A stretch of DNA of 64,000 nt from Siphonodentalium dalli (GCA_032622095.1 CP136066.1:135065917-135129916); one strand, 5' to 3'. Shown: positions 27,301-40,042, counted from the first letter of the stretch. Made by a program: numbers and translations. Notes: generated by a model from the letters alone, not told the origin.

Positions 27301-30300
27301 CGACGATTCCCGTGGGATTTTACCTTTAGATAGGAAGTTTGGTCCCGATCGGCCAACCCGTTTTCGATTCTATGAAGTACACATATATATACGGAAGTCT
27401 CAAAATATATAGTATAGACTAGAAGGTGACCCGACTTCGTCCGGGCTATTCAAAAACCAAATTTCAAGTCGATAGCTCCACCCGTTTCCGAGATCTGGTC
27501 TGCGCATGCGCGAAGCTGGCGTCGCACGGACTCGGCGACCCGATAAATTTCGTATCCGGGGCAAGATATATATACATTCACATACCAAATTTCAAGTCGA
27601 TAGCTCCACCCGTTTCCGAGATATATATATTGCCCAATGTCATTTGCGGATACCTCGGCCGGTGATGAGTTAACGCGACATCGGCCGGTTAAGAGTTAAA
27701 CGCGATCACGTCACGATCTGTTGACGGCGTAATATATTTACGCAATGTTTTTCGATGAGCGAAGCATGGTCCTGCGTTCTTCCCGATAATTAAGGTAGAA
27801 ACTTTAAACGTACACAGGCGTGTGATACATCATTGGAAAGATGAAGCGCCACATATTCTAACCGTGCATATTATATGACTGGCAATTTATTATTCGCGCT
27901 ATATCGAATCGATTTGTGAGCACCGAACTGAAATATATTAGCGCAAAACGGCGTAAAAACAGATTTGACCTCGGCACGTGAAAAGTTGACCTCGGATCTG
28001 AAAATTAATATGCCTATGCCACTCCCCGACCGATAGTATCCTCACATACGAAGTTTCATCGAAATCGGGTCGGCCGTTTTCGAGTCAAGGTGACCCGACT
28101 TCGTCCGGGCTTTGACCTTGAATTGTCCATTTTGAAGGTCAAGGTAAAGTGGGGTCCAAAACACTGCCCGGACAAAAGTACCCAACAAACGTGCCCGTCG
28201 AAATCCATCCGGTTTTACCCGATTTGACCTTGAATTCATCATTTTGAAGGTCAAGGTCAGGTCGGGGTCACGACTCGACCCGTCCAAAACACTCAGTGGA
28301 CAAAAGTAACCCCAAGTATAAAATTTCGTCGAAATCCCATCAAAATTGGCGATATGACCTTGAATTGACCCGATTTCAAGGTCAAGGTCTCGTCGCACGG
28401 GCAAATGAATATGCTTATGATGCTCTCCATACGAAAGTACCCCCACATACCAAGTTTCATCGAAATCCCGTGATATTCGGGCGTTTGAACTTGAACTGAC
28501 CCGATTTCAAGGTCAAGGTCACATCGCACGGGCAAATTAATAGGTTTATGCCACTCCCCGGCCTTATGTAACCCCACATACCAAGTTTCATTGAAATCCC
28601 GTGATATTCGGGCGTTTGACCTTGAAATGACCCGATTTCAAGGTCAAGTTCACGTCGCACGGACAAATTAATAGGCCCATGCCACCCCCGGCCGAAAATA
28701 CCCCCACATACCAAGTTTCATCGAAATCGGCTTGGCCATTTTCGAGTTCATCGCGAACACACACACAGACACACACACAGATCTTCCAAAAATATATAAT
28801 AGACTAGAAGGTGACCCGACTTCGTCCGGGCTTTGACCTTGAATTGACCCATTTTGAAGGTCAGTGTCAGGTGGGGTCAAACACCAACACCCCAAAAATG
28901 GTGGAAATCGGCCCAGCGGATACCGGGAAATCGGCCCAGCGGATACCGAGATACCCTATGCATCAAATTTCGTTTTAACCCGATTTGATTTCCACTCAAG
29001 TATATAAACGCGCCTCACATACACACGCTCATTAATTATCAAGTTTCAACGTAAAGATAAATTACCATCGGTCCCCGAGATATCGCCAAGACGTCTGAAA
29101 CAGTCAAATGCATCGGCCGGTTAAGCGTTAACGTGATCTAACGTTATGAACTCTAACGACGTCATAGAAGTTACGCATAGTTTTTATCCTGATGGAAGAT
29201 AGTACCACTTCTTCTTGATAATCGAGGCAGATAACTAAAACGGATACATACGCATTATATATCGTTGGAAAGAGGAAACACGAAAGATTCTCACAGTGTC
29301 ATTATTATGACTGGCATTTTATTATTCGCGCTGTTTCGAATCGATTTGTAAGCACCGAACTCAAATGAAAGTCCCGTAACACAGCGTAAAAACAGATTTG
29401 ACCTCGGCACGTGAAAAGTTGACCTCGGATCTGAAAATCAATAGGCCTATGCCACTTCCTGGTCGAAAATACCCCCACATACCAAGTTTCATCGAAATCG
29501 GATCGGCCGTTTTCGAGTTCATCGCGAACACACACACAGATCTTCCAAAATACATAATAGACTAGCAGGTTAGCCCGCCACTGGCGGCAATCGTCAGAAA
29601 CATGACAATTTTAAATTTTTTTAATTAATTTTTTTAATTAATTTAATTTTTTGTTTTTCAATGAGTTAATGATGAGCCAGACGTTGTCTGGGCTATTCAA
29701 AAACCAAATTTCAAGTCGATAGCTCCACCCGTTTCCGAGATCTGGTCTGCGCATTCGCGAAGCTGGCGTCGCACGGACTCGGCGACCCGATAAAATTCGT
29801 ATCCGGGGCAAGATACATTCACATACCAAATATTAAGTCGATAGCTCCACCCGTTTCCGAGATCTCGTCTGCCGGGATTTCTGAGAAGCATTATGCCTAT
29901 ATCCACACTAACTACCCCCCTAAGCCCTGACCTAAGTGTCATACATACTATAACAATGATGTTGAACACTTTGAGGCAATTATATTGCAGAAATGTTGTA
30001 AGAGTACTATGGCATCCAATAAATCTCCCCGCATAGGAAACCACTCAAAATCCCGTATATCTCTCTGCAAATACTAATAACGTTGAATGGTAAACAAACG
30101 CTCTTTGTAGCGATGCGTCAAAAAACAAACGCTCATTAAATTATCACTTGATTAACCACCGCAGTGCCGTTTTTTGGTGACTGAGCTTATCCAAAACGCC
30201 GCGACGACGATTCCCGTGGGATTTTACCTTTAGATAGGAAGTTTGGTCCCGATCGGCCAACCCGTTTTCGATTCTATGAAGTACACATATATATACGGAA

Positions 30301-33300
30301 GTCTCAAAATATATAGTATAGACTAGAAGGTGACCCGACTTCGTCCGGGCTATTCAAAAACCAAATTTCAAGTCGATAGCTCCACCCGTTTCCGAGATCT
30401 GGTCTGCGCATGCGCGAAGCTGGCGTCGCACGGACTCGGCGACCCGATAAATTTCGTATCCGGGGCAAGATATATATACATTCACATACCAAATTTCAAG
30501 TCGATAGCTCCACCCGTTTCCGAGATATATATATTGCCCAATGTCATTTGCGGATACCTCGGCCGGTGATGAGTTAACGCGACATCGGCCGGTTAAGAGT
30601 TAAACGCGATCACGTCACGATCTGTTGACGGCGTAATATATTTACGCAATGTTTTTCGATGAGCGAAGCATGGTCCTGCGTTCTTCCCGATAATTAAGGT
30701 AGAAACTTTAAACGTACACAGGCGTGTGATACATCATTGGAAAGATGAAGCGCCACATATTCTAACCGTGCATATTATATGACTGGCAATTTATTATTCG
30801 CGCTATATCGAATCGATTTGTGAGCACCGAACTGAAATATATTAGCGCAAAACGGCGTAAAAACAGATTTGACCTCGGCACGTGAAAAGTTGACCTCGGA
30901 TCTGAAAATTAATATGCCTATGCCACTCCCCGACCGATAGTATCCTCACATACGAAGTTTCATCGAAATCGGGTCGGCCGTTTTCGAGTCAAGGTGACCC
31001 GACTTCGTCCGGGCTTTGACCTTGAATTGTCCATTTTGAAGGTCAAGGTAAAGTGGGGTCCAAAACACTGCCCGGACAAAAGTACCCAACAAACGTGCCC
31101 GTCGAAATCCATCCGGTTTTACCCGATTTGACCTTGAATTCATCATTTTGAAGGTCAAGGTCAGGTCGGGGTCACGACTCGACCCGTCCAAAACACTCAG
31201 TGGACAAAAGTAACCCCACGTATAAAATTTCGTCGAAATCCCATCAAAATTGGCGATATGACCTTGAATTGACCCGATTTCAAGGTCAAGGTCTCGTCGC
31301 ACGGGCAAATGAATATGCTTATGATGCTCTCCATACGAAAGTACCCCCACATACCAAGTTTCATCGAAATCCCGTGATATTCGGGCGTTTGACCTTGAAC
31401 TGACCCGATTTCAAGGTCAAGGTCACATCGCACGGGCAAATTAATAGGTTTATGCCACTCCCCGGCCTTATGTAACCCCACATACCAAGTTTCATTGAAA
31501 TCCCGTGATATTCGGGCGTTTGACCTTGAAATGACCCGATTTCAAGGTCAAGTTCACGTCGCACGGACAAATTAATAGGCCCATGCCACCCCCGGCCGAA
31601 AATACCCCCACATACCAAGTTTCATCGAAATCGGCTCGGCCATTTTCGAGTTCATCGCGAACACACACACAGACACACACACAGATCTTCCAAAAATATA
31701 TAATAGACTAGAAGGTGACCCGACTTCGTCCGGGCTTTGACCTTGAATTGACCCATTTTGAAGGTCAGTGTCAGGTGGGGTCAAACACCAACACCCCAAA
31801 AATGGTGGAAATCGGCCCAGCGGATACCGGGAAATCGGCCCAGCGGATACCGAGATACCCTATGCATCAAATTTCGTTTTAACCCGATTTGATTTCCACT
31901 CAAGTATATAAACGCGCCTCACATACACACGCTCATTAATTATCAAGTTTCAACGTAAAGATAAATTACCATCGGTCCCCGAGATATCGCCAAGACGTCT
32001 GAAACAGTCAAATGCATCGGCCGGTTAAGCGTTAACGTGATCTAACGTTATGAACTCTAACGACGTCATAGAAGTTACGCATAGTTTTTATCCTGATGGA
32101 AGATAGTACCACTTCTTCTTGATAATCGAGGCAGATAACTAAAACGGATACATACGCATTATATATCGTTGGAAAGAGGAAACACGAAAGATTCTCACAG
32201 TGTCATTATTATGACTGGCATTTTATTATTCGCGCTGTTTCGAATCGATTTGTAAGCACCGAACTCAAATGAAAGTCCCGTAACACAGCGTAAAAACAGA
32301 TTTGACCGCGGCACGTGAAAAGTTGACATCGGATCTGAAAATTGATAGGCCCATGCCACCCCCCGGCCGAAAATACCCCCACATACCAAGTTTCATCGAA
32401 ATCGGCTCGGTCGTTTTCGAGTCCATCGCGATCACACAGACACACACACAGACACACACACAGATCTTCCAAAATATATAATAGACTAGAAGGTGACCCG
32501 ACTTCGTCCGGGCTTTGACCTTGAATTGACCATTTTGAAGGTCAGTGTCAGGTGGGGTCAAACACCAACACCCCAAAAATGGTGGAAATCGGCCCAGCGG
32601 ATACCGGGAAATCGGCCCAGCGGATACCGAGATACCCTATGCATCAAATTTCGTTTTAACCCGATTTGATTTCCACTCAAGTATATAAACGCGCCTCATA
32701 TACACACGCTCATTAATTATCAAGTTTCAACGTAAAGATAAATTACCATCGGTCCCCGATATATCGCCAAGACGTCTGAAACAGTCAAATGCATCGGCCG
32801 GTTAAGCGTTAACGTGATCTAACGTTATGAACTCTAACGACGTCATAGAAGTTACGCATTGTTTTTATCCTGATGGAAGATAGTACCACTTCTTCTTGAT
32901 AATCGAGGCAGATAACTAAAACGGATACATACGCATTATATATCGTTGGAAAAAGGAAACACGAAAGATTCTCACAGTGTCATTATTATGACTGGCATTT
33001 TATTATTCGCGCTGTTTCGAATCGATTTGTAAGCACCGAACTCAAATGAAAGTCCCGTAACACAGCGTAAAACAGATTTGACCGCGGCACGTGACAAGTT
33101 GACCTCGGATCTGAAAATTGATAGGCCCATGCCACCCCCCGGCCGAAAATACCCCCACATACCAAGTTTCATCGAAATCGGCTCGGTCGTTTTCGAGTCC
33201 ATCGCGATCACACACACACACACAGACACACACACAGATCTTCCAAAATATATAATAGACCTTGAATTGACCATTTTGAAGGTCAGTGTCAGGTGGGGTC

Positions 33301-34705
33301 AAACACCAACACCCCAAAAATGGTGGAAATCGGCCCAGCGGATACCGGGAAATCGGCCCAGCGGATACCGAGATACCCTATGCATCAAATTTCGTTTTAA
33401 CCCGATTTGATTTCCACTCAAGTATATAAACGCGCCTCATATACACACGCTCATTAATTATCAAGTTTCAACGTAAAGATAAATTACCATCGGTCCCCGA
33501 GATATCGCCAAGACGTCTGAAACAGTCAAATGCATCGGCCGGTTAAGCGTTAACGTGATCTAACGTTATGAACTCTAACGACGTCATAGAAGTTACGCAT
33601 TGTTTTTATCCTGATTGAAGATAGTACCACTTCTTCTTGATAATCGAGGCAGATAACTAAAACGGATACATACGCATTATATATCGTTGGAAAGAGGAAA
33701 CACGAAAGATTCTCACAGTGTCATTATTATGACTGGCATTTTATTATTCGCGCTGTTTCGAATCGATTTGTAAGCACCGAACTCAAATGAAAGTCCCGTA
33801 ACACAGCGTAAAAACAGATTTGACCGCGGCACGTGAAAAGTTGACCTCGGATCTGAAAATTGATAGGCCCATGCCACCCCCGGCCGAAAATACCCCCACA
33901 TACCAAGTTTCATCGAAATCGGCTCGGTCGTTTTCGAGTCCATCGCGATCACACACACACACACACACAGACACACACACAGATCTTCCAAAATATATAA
34001 TAGACTAGAAGGTGACCCGACTTCGTCCGGGCTATTCAAAAACCAAATTTCAAGTCGATAGCTCCACCCGTTTCCGAGATCTGGTCTGCGCATGCGCGAA
34101 GCTGGCGTCGCACGGGCTCGGCGACCCGATAAAATTCGTATCCGGGGCAAGATACATACACATACCAAATTTCAAGTCGATAGCTCCACCCGTTTACGAG
34201 ATATATAGCACAATGTCATTTGCGGATACCTCGGCCGGTGATGAGTTAACGCGACATCGGCCGGTTAAGAGTTAACGCGAGGTCCCACGTCACGAACTGT
34301 TGATGGCGTAATATATTTACGCAATGTTTTTCGATGAGCGAAGCATGGTCCTGTGTTCTTCCCGATAATTAAGGTAGAAACTTTATACGTACACAGGCGT
34401 GTGATACACAGACTCTAACCGTGCAAATTATATGACTGGCAATTTATTATTCGCGCTATATCGAATCGATTTGTGAGCACCGAACTGAAATATATTAGCG
34501 CAAAACGGCGTAAAAACAGATTTGACCTCGGCACGTGAAAAATTGAGCTCGGATCTGGAAATTAATAGGCCTATGCCACTTCCCGACAGAAAATACCCCC
34601 ACATACCATGTTTCATCGAAATCGGCTCGGTCGTTTTCGAGTCCATCGCGATCACACACACACACACAGACACACAGATCTTCCAAAATATATAATAGAT
34701 AGCGA
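24340..34705. repeat. Higher-order satellite array, about 10.4 kb
   Basis: The array is built from alternating blocks. One block is the 122-bp GATAGCTCCACCCGTTTCCG unit. A second is a block of about 120 bp with AAGTTTCATCGAAATCGG and GACCTTGAATTGACC...AAGGTCAAGGTCA. A third carries CACACACAGAC runs, then GATCTTCCAAAATATATAAT and AGAAGGTGACCCGACTTCGT. A composite of about 780-800 bp repeats near 25080, 25885, 31707, 32484 and 33259. Many ORFs of 60-150 codons arise on both strands with the same peptide phrases; these are repeat by-products. Confidence 0.9.
26400..32207. repeat. Nearly exact 2904-bp tandem duplication
   Basis: Positions from about 26400 recur 2904 bp later with only scattered single-base differences (for example near 26777/29681, 28319/31223 and 28489/31393). 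Outside the block the units diverge visibly. Either the duplication is very recent or the assembly has duplicated a segment. Confidence 0.9.
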
Positions 34706-35678
34706 GTGTATGTATATTTTTGGTAGTATTGCATGGTAGTGTGATCTCAAGCCTCTTTGTGTCCTTAATATAACCATAATTATGGAGCATGTGGTTAGAA
34801 CATTGTCCCAAAGATTCCCTGATCGGAGTTATATAGACAGGGATGTGATCACAGTGAAACACGTGTGTATGTTAAAGACGTTTCACCCGAATACGTGTAG
34901 AAGTTTTCATGCATGGACCTACATGAATACGAAGACCAGAAAGGGATAACAACTTGGATTTTCTTGAGTTGTGTATTAAGCATATTTCGAGGTATGAAGT
35001 TTTACATTTTAGCTATATGCACGTTCCTGTGGGTAATGTTAAAATATTGTTCACTTGTTAAAATGACACATACCTCTCATATGCCAATTCCCTGTATTGT
35101 TTTATTTTTCAGAGCAATTTCAGGAGCTCCTATTGCCAACACAAGAGCGAATATTCAGATGGGGCTTTGGATCACGCATTTTCTGCTCACCAAACCGAGG
35201 AAATTGTTTTATTAATAAAGAAGGATAGCCCTGCCAAACATGGAAAGGTCAAATATAGAATGATTCAATTTGGGACTACACCAAGTGACATGACTCCAGC
35301 ATTTGGGTGGCGCGTGAAGTATAGGACCCCATGACGCTAGAACAAAACAAAAATGCGGAACCAACTCTCGAAGTTCATCATAGACTTATAAATTGAAATG
35401 AAATTTATTACGAGTGATATGTGGTGTTACTGGTACTGCACCACAACTAGCAATTGGAAATGTGTCGAAATGCCTGCGAAGAATGTGTTTACTGCTGCAA
35501 AATCTGCAGTTAAATGACAAGGCATCGGATCGGAACTGGGGCATTTGATCGGATGTGAACTAAAATGATAACATGAGAACAGAGGGGCACCGTATCATTT
35601 TCGACTCATTTCAAAAGTCGTCTCTTGTGACTTAGACGCGAAATATGACCACGTTCGGTGGTCTGAGAGTGTGGAGTT
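34706..35678. other. Mostly unassigned stretch with one possible exon
   Basis: Contains a 100-codon frame at 34913-35215 with no motif, and on a different frame the possible exon at 35113-35334. Nothing else recognised. Confidence 0.4.
35113..35334 (+). other. Possible terminal exon (73 codons), unrecognised
   Basis: A pyrimidine-rich TTTTATTTTTCAG precedes an open frame from 35113 to a TGA at 35332-35334. The predicted peptide has ordinary protein-like composition (Asp, Glu, Lys, His and Gly spread through it), unlike the repeat-derived frames nearby. There is no start codon near the acceptor, which fits an internal-to-terminal exon. I recognise no domain and no matching upstream exon. A chance frame or an old transposon remnant are equally possible. 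Confidence 0.2.
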
Positions 35679-35893
35679 CACAGGGGCCTGTAACGCGCTC
35701 CGCTGTCCGCCCCCCTTTTGCACTGCCCATATACGCCGCTCTCTATACGCGCCTTCTTCGCGTTAATGGAACATTATATAGACTATATAATGTTCCATTA
35801 ACGCGAAGAAGGCGCGTATAGAGAGCGGCGTATATGGGTAGTGCAAAAGGGAGGCGGACAGCGGAGCGCGTTACAGGCCCCTGTGGTGGAGTT
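35671..35893. mobile_element. hAT-like hairpin MITE with perfect 8-bp target duplication
   Basis: The element at 35679-35885 (207 bp) is one long hairpin with arms of about 100 nt starting CACAGGGGCCTGTAACGCGC. It is flanked on both sides by GTGGAGTT (35671-35678 and 35886-35893). An 8-bp duplication and a CA..GGGG terminus fit the hAT superfamily. The near-identical arms suggest recent insertion. ORFs over it are by-products. Confidence 0.85.
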
Positions 35894-37060
35894 ATAGGAA
35901 ACTGGCCGTACAATCGAAAAAAAGTTTCCATTGAAAATGCATTGAGTGATCGCGCTGTCTTGAACATATGACAACAAGCACACAGTTTTCAGCTAAAAAT
36001 CTGCTAAAACATCAAATAAACGATTGAATCGATAGCATTGAGTCATTTGAAAAATAACCGTATATAGCATCAAATGTAGATTAATCTCATCTTCGTCTGT
36101 GCAAAATGCCACTTATCTGAGATGACCTATTTTCTCGATCTGAAACGAACCGTGACATTGGCGTATGCGCACTGTGTCCAAAACTGAATGCGAACCAGTT
36201 CTCATGGGGCATGTGAGATCCCGTGGTGGCAGCTTGCATAGAATGTCCACATCCAATTAACCACCTATAAGCAGAATGTGCACCTTCCGCGCATTCAGCT
36301 ATATAACATTACCACCCCATTATTCCGACAATCTATACTCGCGTGCTAAAAGATGCTAGACCCTGAGCCAACATATATGGAAACCCTCCTCCCCTTTGCG
36401 GCATTTTGAATACGCCTCTATAAAAAAAATGTTACTGACGATGTGTTCATCTGTATGAGTAAATACATTATAACCCGGCAAGTAATCACTGAGCGCTAGA
36501 TGTTTAGTTAATGGTTTGACCGATTTTTAATTATAGTAAGCTGTATGGAGGTGAATTTAGAGGAATATATCGGCCATTGCTCCTGATTAGGATCAATCTG
36601 GAAATTTAAGCTCTCCGGAGACAATATTCGGTGGTAAAATATTATCAAATGCTATGGATATAAATGGTTCTGAGGGGAGCTTGTGGTATTGATTGAAAGA
36701 TGAATCCTTCGCAGACACATCCGTGGCTATCTAGATAGCATTACTCGGATAATTGGGCTACATTTGTCAGATTCCCGAGCGATGGTAAAACTGGAAATAT
36801 CTACAGTTTCCCTTGTCCTTATTATAGTACCACTAACGTGAAGCTGGCGCGTATATAGAAGCGGCGTATATGGGCCGCGCAAATGGGAAGCGGGCAGCGG
36901 AGCGCGTTACAGGCCCCTGTGCCCTGTGGTGTCAATACCGAAAACGAAGGTGACTTGCATGTATGGGAAATTTGTCACTATTTTCATTTGGCAGCATCTG
37001 AAACCTGACGGAATCTCACGTCACGACAGCGACAATAACGACGACGCGATAATGATCAGG
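35894..37060. other. Gene-free stretch with MITE half-copy and inverted fragment
   Basis: Positions 36145-36250 are the inverted partner of the 23.69-24.26 kb segment. Positions about 36828-36921 match one arm of the hAT-like MITE, ending AGCGCGTTACAGGCCCCTGT. I see no gene. Confidence 0.6.
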
Positions 37061-37150
37061 ATGGTGATCGATGATGATGACAATGATGATGATGATGATG
37101 AAGATGATGATGATGATGACGACGAAGACGAGGACGATAATGTTGATGAC
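37061..37150. repeat. GAT trinucleotide microsatellite
   Basis: Imperfect (GAT/GAC/GAA)n run. It encodes runs of Asp, Met or His in different frames, which explains the open frames here. No gene is supported. Confidence 0.9.
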
Positions 37151-37429
37151 GACGGTGATGAACGTGATGACGTTTGGTGGCGATCAGATGAGGGGTGTGG
37201 TATGTGGGAGGTGCCGAATGATAGTCATGCAAAGAGTAAAATTCAAGATGGCTACTGGCGGCCATATTTTTAAGGAATCGGGGAGCTAAACGCCATTAAG
37301 TGAAGACGACCAGTAAATCAATGAACCAACACAGAATGCCAACGAAAGATAACTTAATTCCCTTCGGACCGAAACCACGTGTTACTACAACAGAAACCCA
37401 AACGCTAAACAAAGAGGGATCTACTAAAA

Positions 37430-37500
37430 GACGGGACGGGACGATTTTCCGGGACGGGACGGAACGATTTGTCTAAAAGACGGGACGGGACGGAACGAAT
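37430..37500. repeat. GGGACGGGACG short tandem repeat
   Basis: Runs of GACGGGACGGGACG in two clusters separated by ATTTTCC or TTTGTCTAAAA. They resemble the GACGGGACGATGACACC edge of the satellite just downstream. Confidence 0.7.
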
Positions 37501-37689
37501 ATTTAAAAGTCATTTTATTCGGAAATGAAAGAGTTTAGAGGCACAAACATGGTCTCAACTTGTTTATTGGTATCTACTCTATACGCATGTGATGTTTTCC
37601 CGATAAAATTGAGCGTATGCTGAACGGTGGGCGTTCGAATAACGAAGCGTCGAAATTAGGGAAATTTATCACTTCTGGGACGATAATCT

Positions 37690-38815
37690 AAACACTAAAA
37701 GTCATATTTCGTTTACATTTTCATGTTTGGGTGACGGATTATTGCAGAAAATGTTTGTCTAATATATACTAAATAGTAAAATAGAAGTTTGAACTTGTTT
37801 ACTGATGGTAAAAGTAGTGTTTTTATCGACGGGACGATGACACCTCCATTCTTGAAAAATCTCCATTCCGCCGAACGAAAATCGTCGAAAATCTTAACAG
37901 AAAAACTAGCATTATGTTCACATTTTCATGTTTGGGTGACGGATTTTTGCAGAAAATGTTAGTCTAATATATACTAAATAGTAAAATAGAAGGTTGCACT
38001 TGTTTTCTGCTGATAAAAGTAGTGTTTGTATCGACGGGACGATGACACCTCCATTCTTGAAAAATCTCCATTCCGCCGAACGAAAATCGTCGAAAATCTT
38101 AAAAGAAAAACTCGCATTTCGTTCACATTTTCATGTTTGGGTGACGGATTTTTGCAGAAAATGTTAGTCTAATATATACTAAATAGTAAAATAGAAGTTT
38201 GAACTTGTTTTCTGCTGATAAAAGTAGTGTTTTTATCGACGGGACGATGACACCTCCATTCTTGAAAAATCTCCATTCCGCCGAACGAAAATCGTCGAAA
38301 ATCTTAACAGAAAAACTCGCATAGTGCAAACTTCTATTTTACTATTTAGTATATATTAGACAAACATTTTCTGCAAAAATCCGTCACCCAAACATGAAAA
38401 TGTGAACATAATGCTAGTTTTTCTGTTAAGATTTTCGTTCGGCGGAATGGAGATTTTTCAAGAATGGATGTGTCATCGTCCGTCCCGTCGATAAAAACAC
38501 TACTTTTACCATCAGAAAACAAGTTCAAACATCTATTTTACTATTTAGTATATATTAGACTAACATTTTCTGCAAAAATCCGTCACCCAAACATGAAAAT
38601 GTGAACGAAATGCGAGTTTTTCTGTTAAGATTTTCGACGATTTTCGTTCGGCGGAATGGAGATTTTTCAAGAATGGATGTGTCATCGTCCCGTCAATAAA
38701 AACACTACTTTTACCATCAGAAAACAAGTTCAAACTTCTATTTTACTATTTAGTATATATTAAACTAACATTTTCTGCAATAATCCGTCACCCAAACATG
38801 AAAATGTGAACATAA
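37690..38815. repeat. Satellite of about 200 bp in an inverted array
   Basis: About three units read left to right from 37690 to 38325 (GGACGATGACACCTCCATTC, TTCCGCCGAACGAAAATCG, CATTTTCATGTTTGGGTGAC, TAGTCTAATATATACTAAAT). Orientation flips near 38328 and about three units follow as reverse complements to about 38815. The last unit runs directly into the MULE transposase frame. The same satellite, in the second orientation, resumes at 63316. Confidence 0.9.
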
Positions 38816-39987
38816 TGCTAGTTTTTCTGTTAAGATTTTCGAAGATTTTCGTTCGGCGGAATGGAGAATATAGAAAAAATACAGCCGACGATATAATAGC
38901 AATGTTAAATAAATCTGTCAATAGTCCGTTTATCCGGGAAGTAATATCAACTGACCCAACAAAACCACCAAGTGTTATTTTACACACTGACGAACAAATT
39001 ACCCTTCTGAAAACTGCAATAAAAAATGGTTCTATAATTGGCATCGATAGGACTTTTAACCTTGCTGCCTGCTACGTCACTGCAATAGTATTTAAAAATC
39101 CAAACCTCTACAATAAAGGCACAAATAGTTCTCCCATAATGTACGGACCACTTTTTCTACATTGGGACGGCAGCACTCATACTTACCATAGATATCTTTC
39201 TTACCTTAGTAGTAAATTAATTGAAGTACAACACATCCCAAAAGTCTTTGGATCAGACGACGAAGCAGCTATACTCAGTGCTATTACATCAGCATTTCCA
39301 AATTCGACACACACTTTGTGTACCAGACATTTAAAGGAAAACGCTTTACATAACTTACAAAAGAAAAACAACAAACAAACTGTTGACAAAATCGTTGGTC
39401 GATTATTTTCCACGTCGAACGGAATTTTAACAATAAATAATTTGGAAACATATGAGGAAATCGAAACTGATCTTTTGAACATATATGGCAGTAATAACTA
39501 TTTCAGATCAACTCTTATTCCAAAATTAAAGGAAAAAGTATTCTTGCCAACACTGAAATTTCCAAACATCATTCCTCGCCATTGGACTAATAATAACTGT
39601 GAAAGTTTAAACAATGTGATCAAAATAGAGACTGATTGGAAAATATTGAAATTACCTGACTTGACGGACAGACTACTTGACATAATAACTGATCAACAGA
39701 GAGAAATACGAGGTGCCATATATGGCTCCGGTAATTTTATTTTGGCCAATGCTGCTAAAAAATTATATGTTCGCCACGAAACGTGGGCAAACCTAAATGT
39801 TGACCAGAGAGAAAGACGAGTAAATAAGCTTTTGAATTTTACAACTGAGCAAGGATCCACGCAGACTTCCACCGATGGAAGTCTCACAATCGCGAAAACT
39901 GCGGCAATAGCCAAAAAGCCTGGGCAGAGGAAACGTGTTAAAACTTCAAAAACATCGACTCAGAATAAAAAACCCAGGCTAAATTAA
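38815..39987 (+). CDS. MULE-type DDE transposase (5' end satellite-derived)
   Basis: The 390-residue frame from the first ATG resembles Mutator-like transposases. A first Asp lies in IGIDRTF (about residue 78). VFGSDDEAAI supplies the second Asp (about 148), followed by the CxxH motif LCTRHL (about 169-172). NNCESLNN supplies the Glu (about 263). The C-terminus is Lys-rich and NLS-like. The expected catalytic order and spacing are present. The first 15-20 codons lie inside the flanking satellite unit, and the usual N-terminal zinc-finger region of this family is missing. The copy is therefore probably 5'-truncated, or the true start lies in an unseen upstream exon. No internal stop interrupts it. 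Confidence 0.8.
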   Translation: MLVFLLRFSKIFVRRNGEYRKNTADDIIAMLNKSVNSPFIREVISTDPTKPPSVILHTDEQITLLKTAIKNGSIIGIDRTFNLAACYVTAIVFKNPNLYNKGTNSSPIMYGPLFLHWDGSTHTYHRYLSYLSSKLIEVQHIPKVFGSDDEAAILSAITSAFPNSTHTLCTRHLKENALHNLQKKNNKQTVDKIVGRLFSTSNGILTINNLETYEEIETDLLNIYGSNNYFRSTLIPKLKEKVFLPTLKFPNIIPRHWTNNNCESLNNVIKIETDWKILKLPDLTDRLLDIITDQQREIRGAIYGSGNFILANAAKKLYVRHETWANLNVDQRERRVNKLLNFTTEQGSTQTSTDGSLTIAKTAAIAKKPGQRKRVKTSKTSTQNKKPRLN

Positions 39988-39992
39988 TTGAA

Positions 39993-40042
39993 TGGCTGTA
40001 TATGCAAATATACAATAGTACTATTGTATATTTGCATATACA
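39993..40042. repeat. Perfect 48-nt palindrome
   Basis: CTGTATATGCAAATATACAA and its complement meet at TAGTACTA just after the transposase stop. One arm recurs at about 40371 and 41166 next to another short repeat, so it belongs to a local repeat family. Confidence 0.85.

Noticed and set aside
24346-34275. Many open frames of 60-150 codons with recurring phrases such as YRLEIWF and ISMKLGMWGYF
   Set aside because: They occur on both strands in step with the satellite units and end at unit borders. They are by-products of tandem DNA and not a protein family.
36926-37273. 115-codon Asp-rich frame and His-rich antisense frame
   Set aside because: Translation of a GAT microsatellite.
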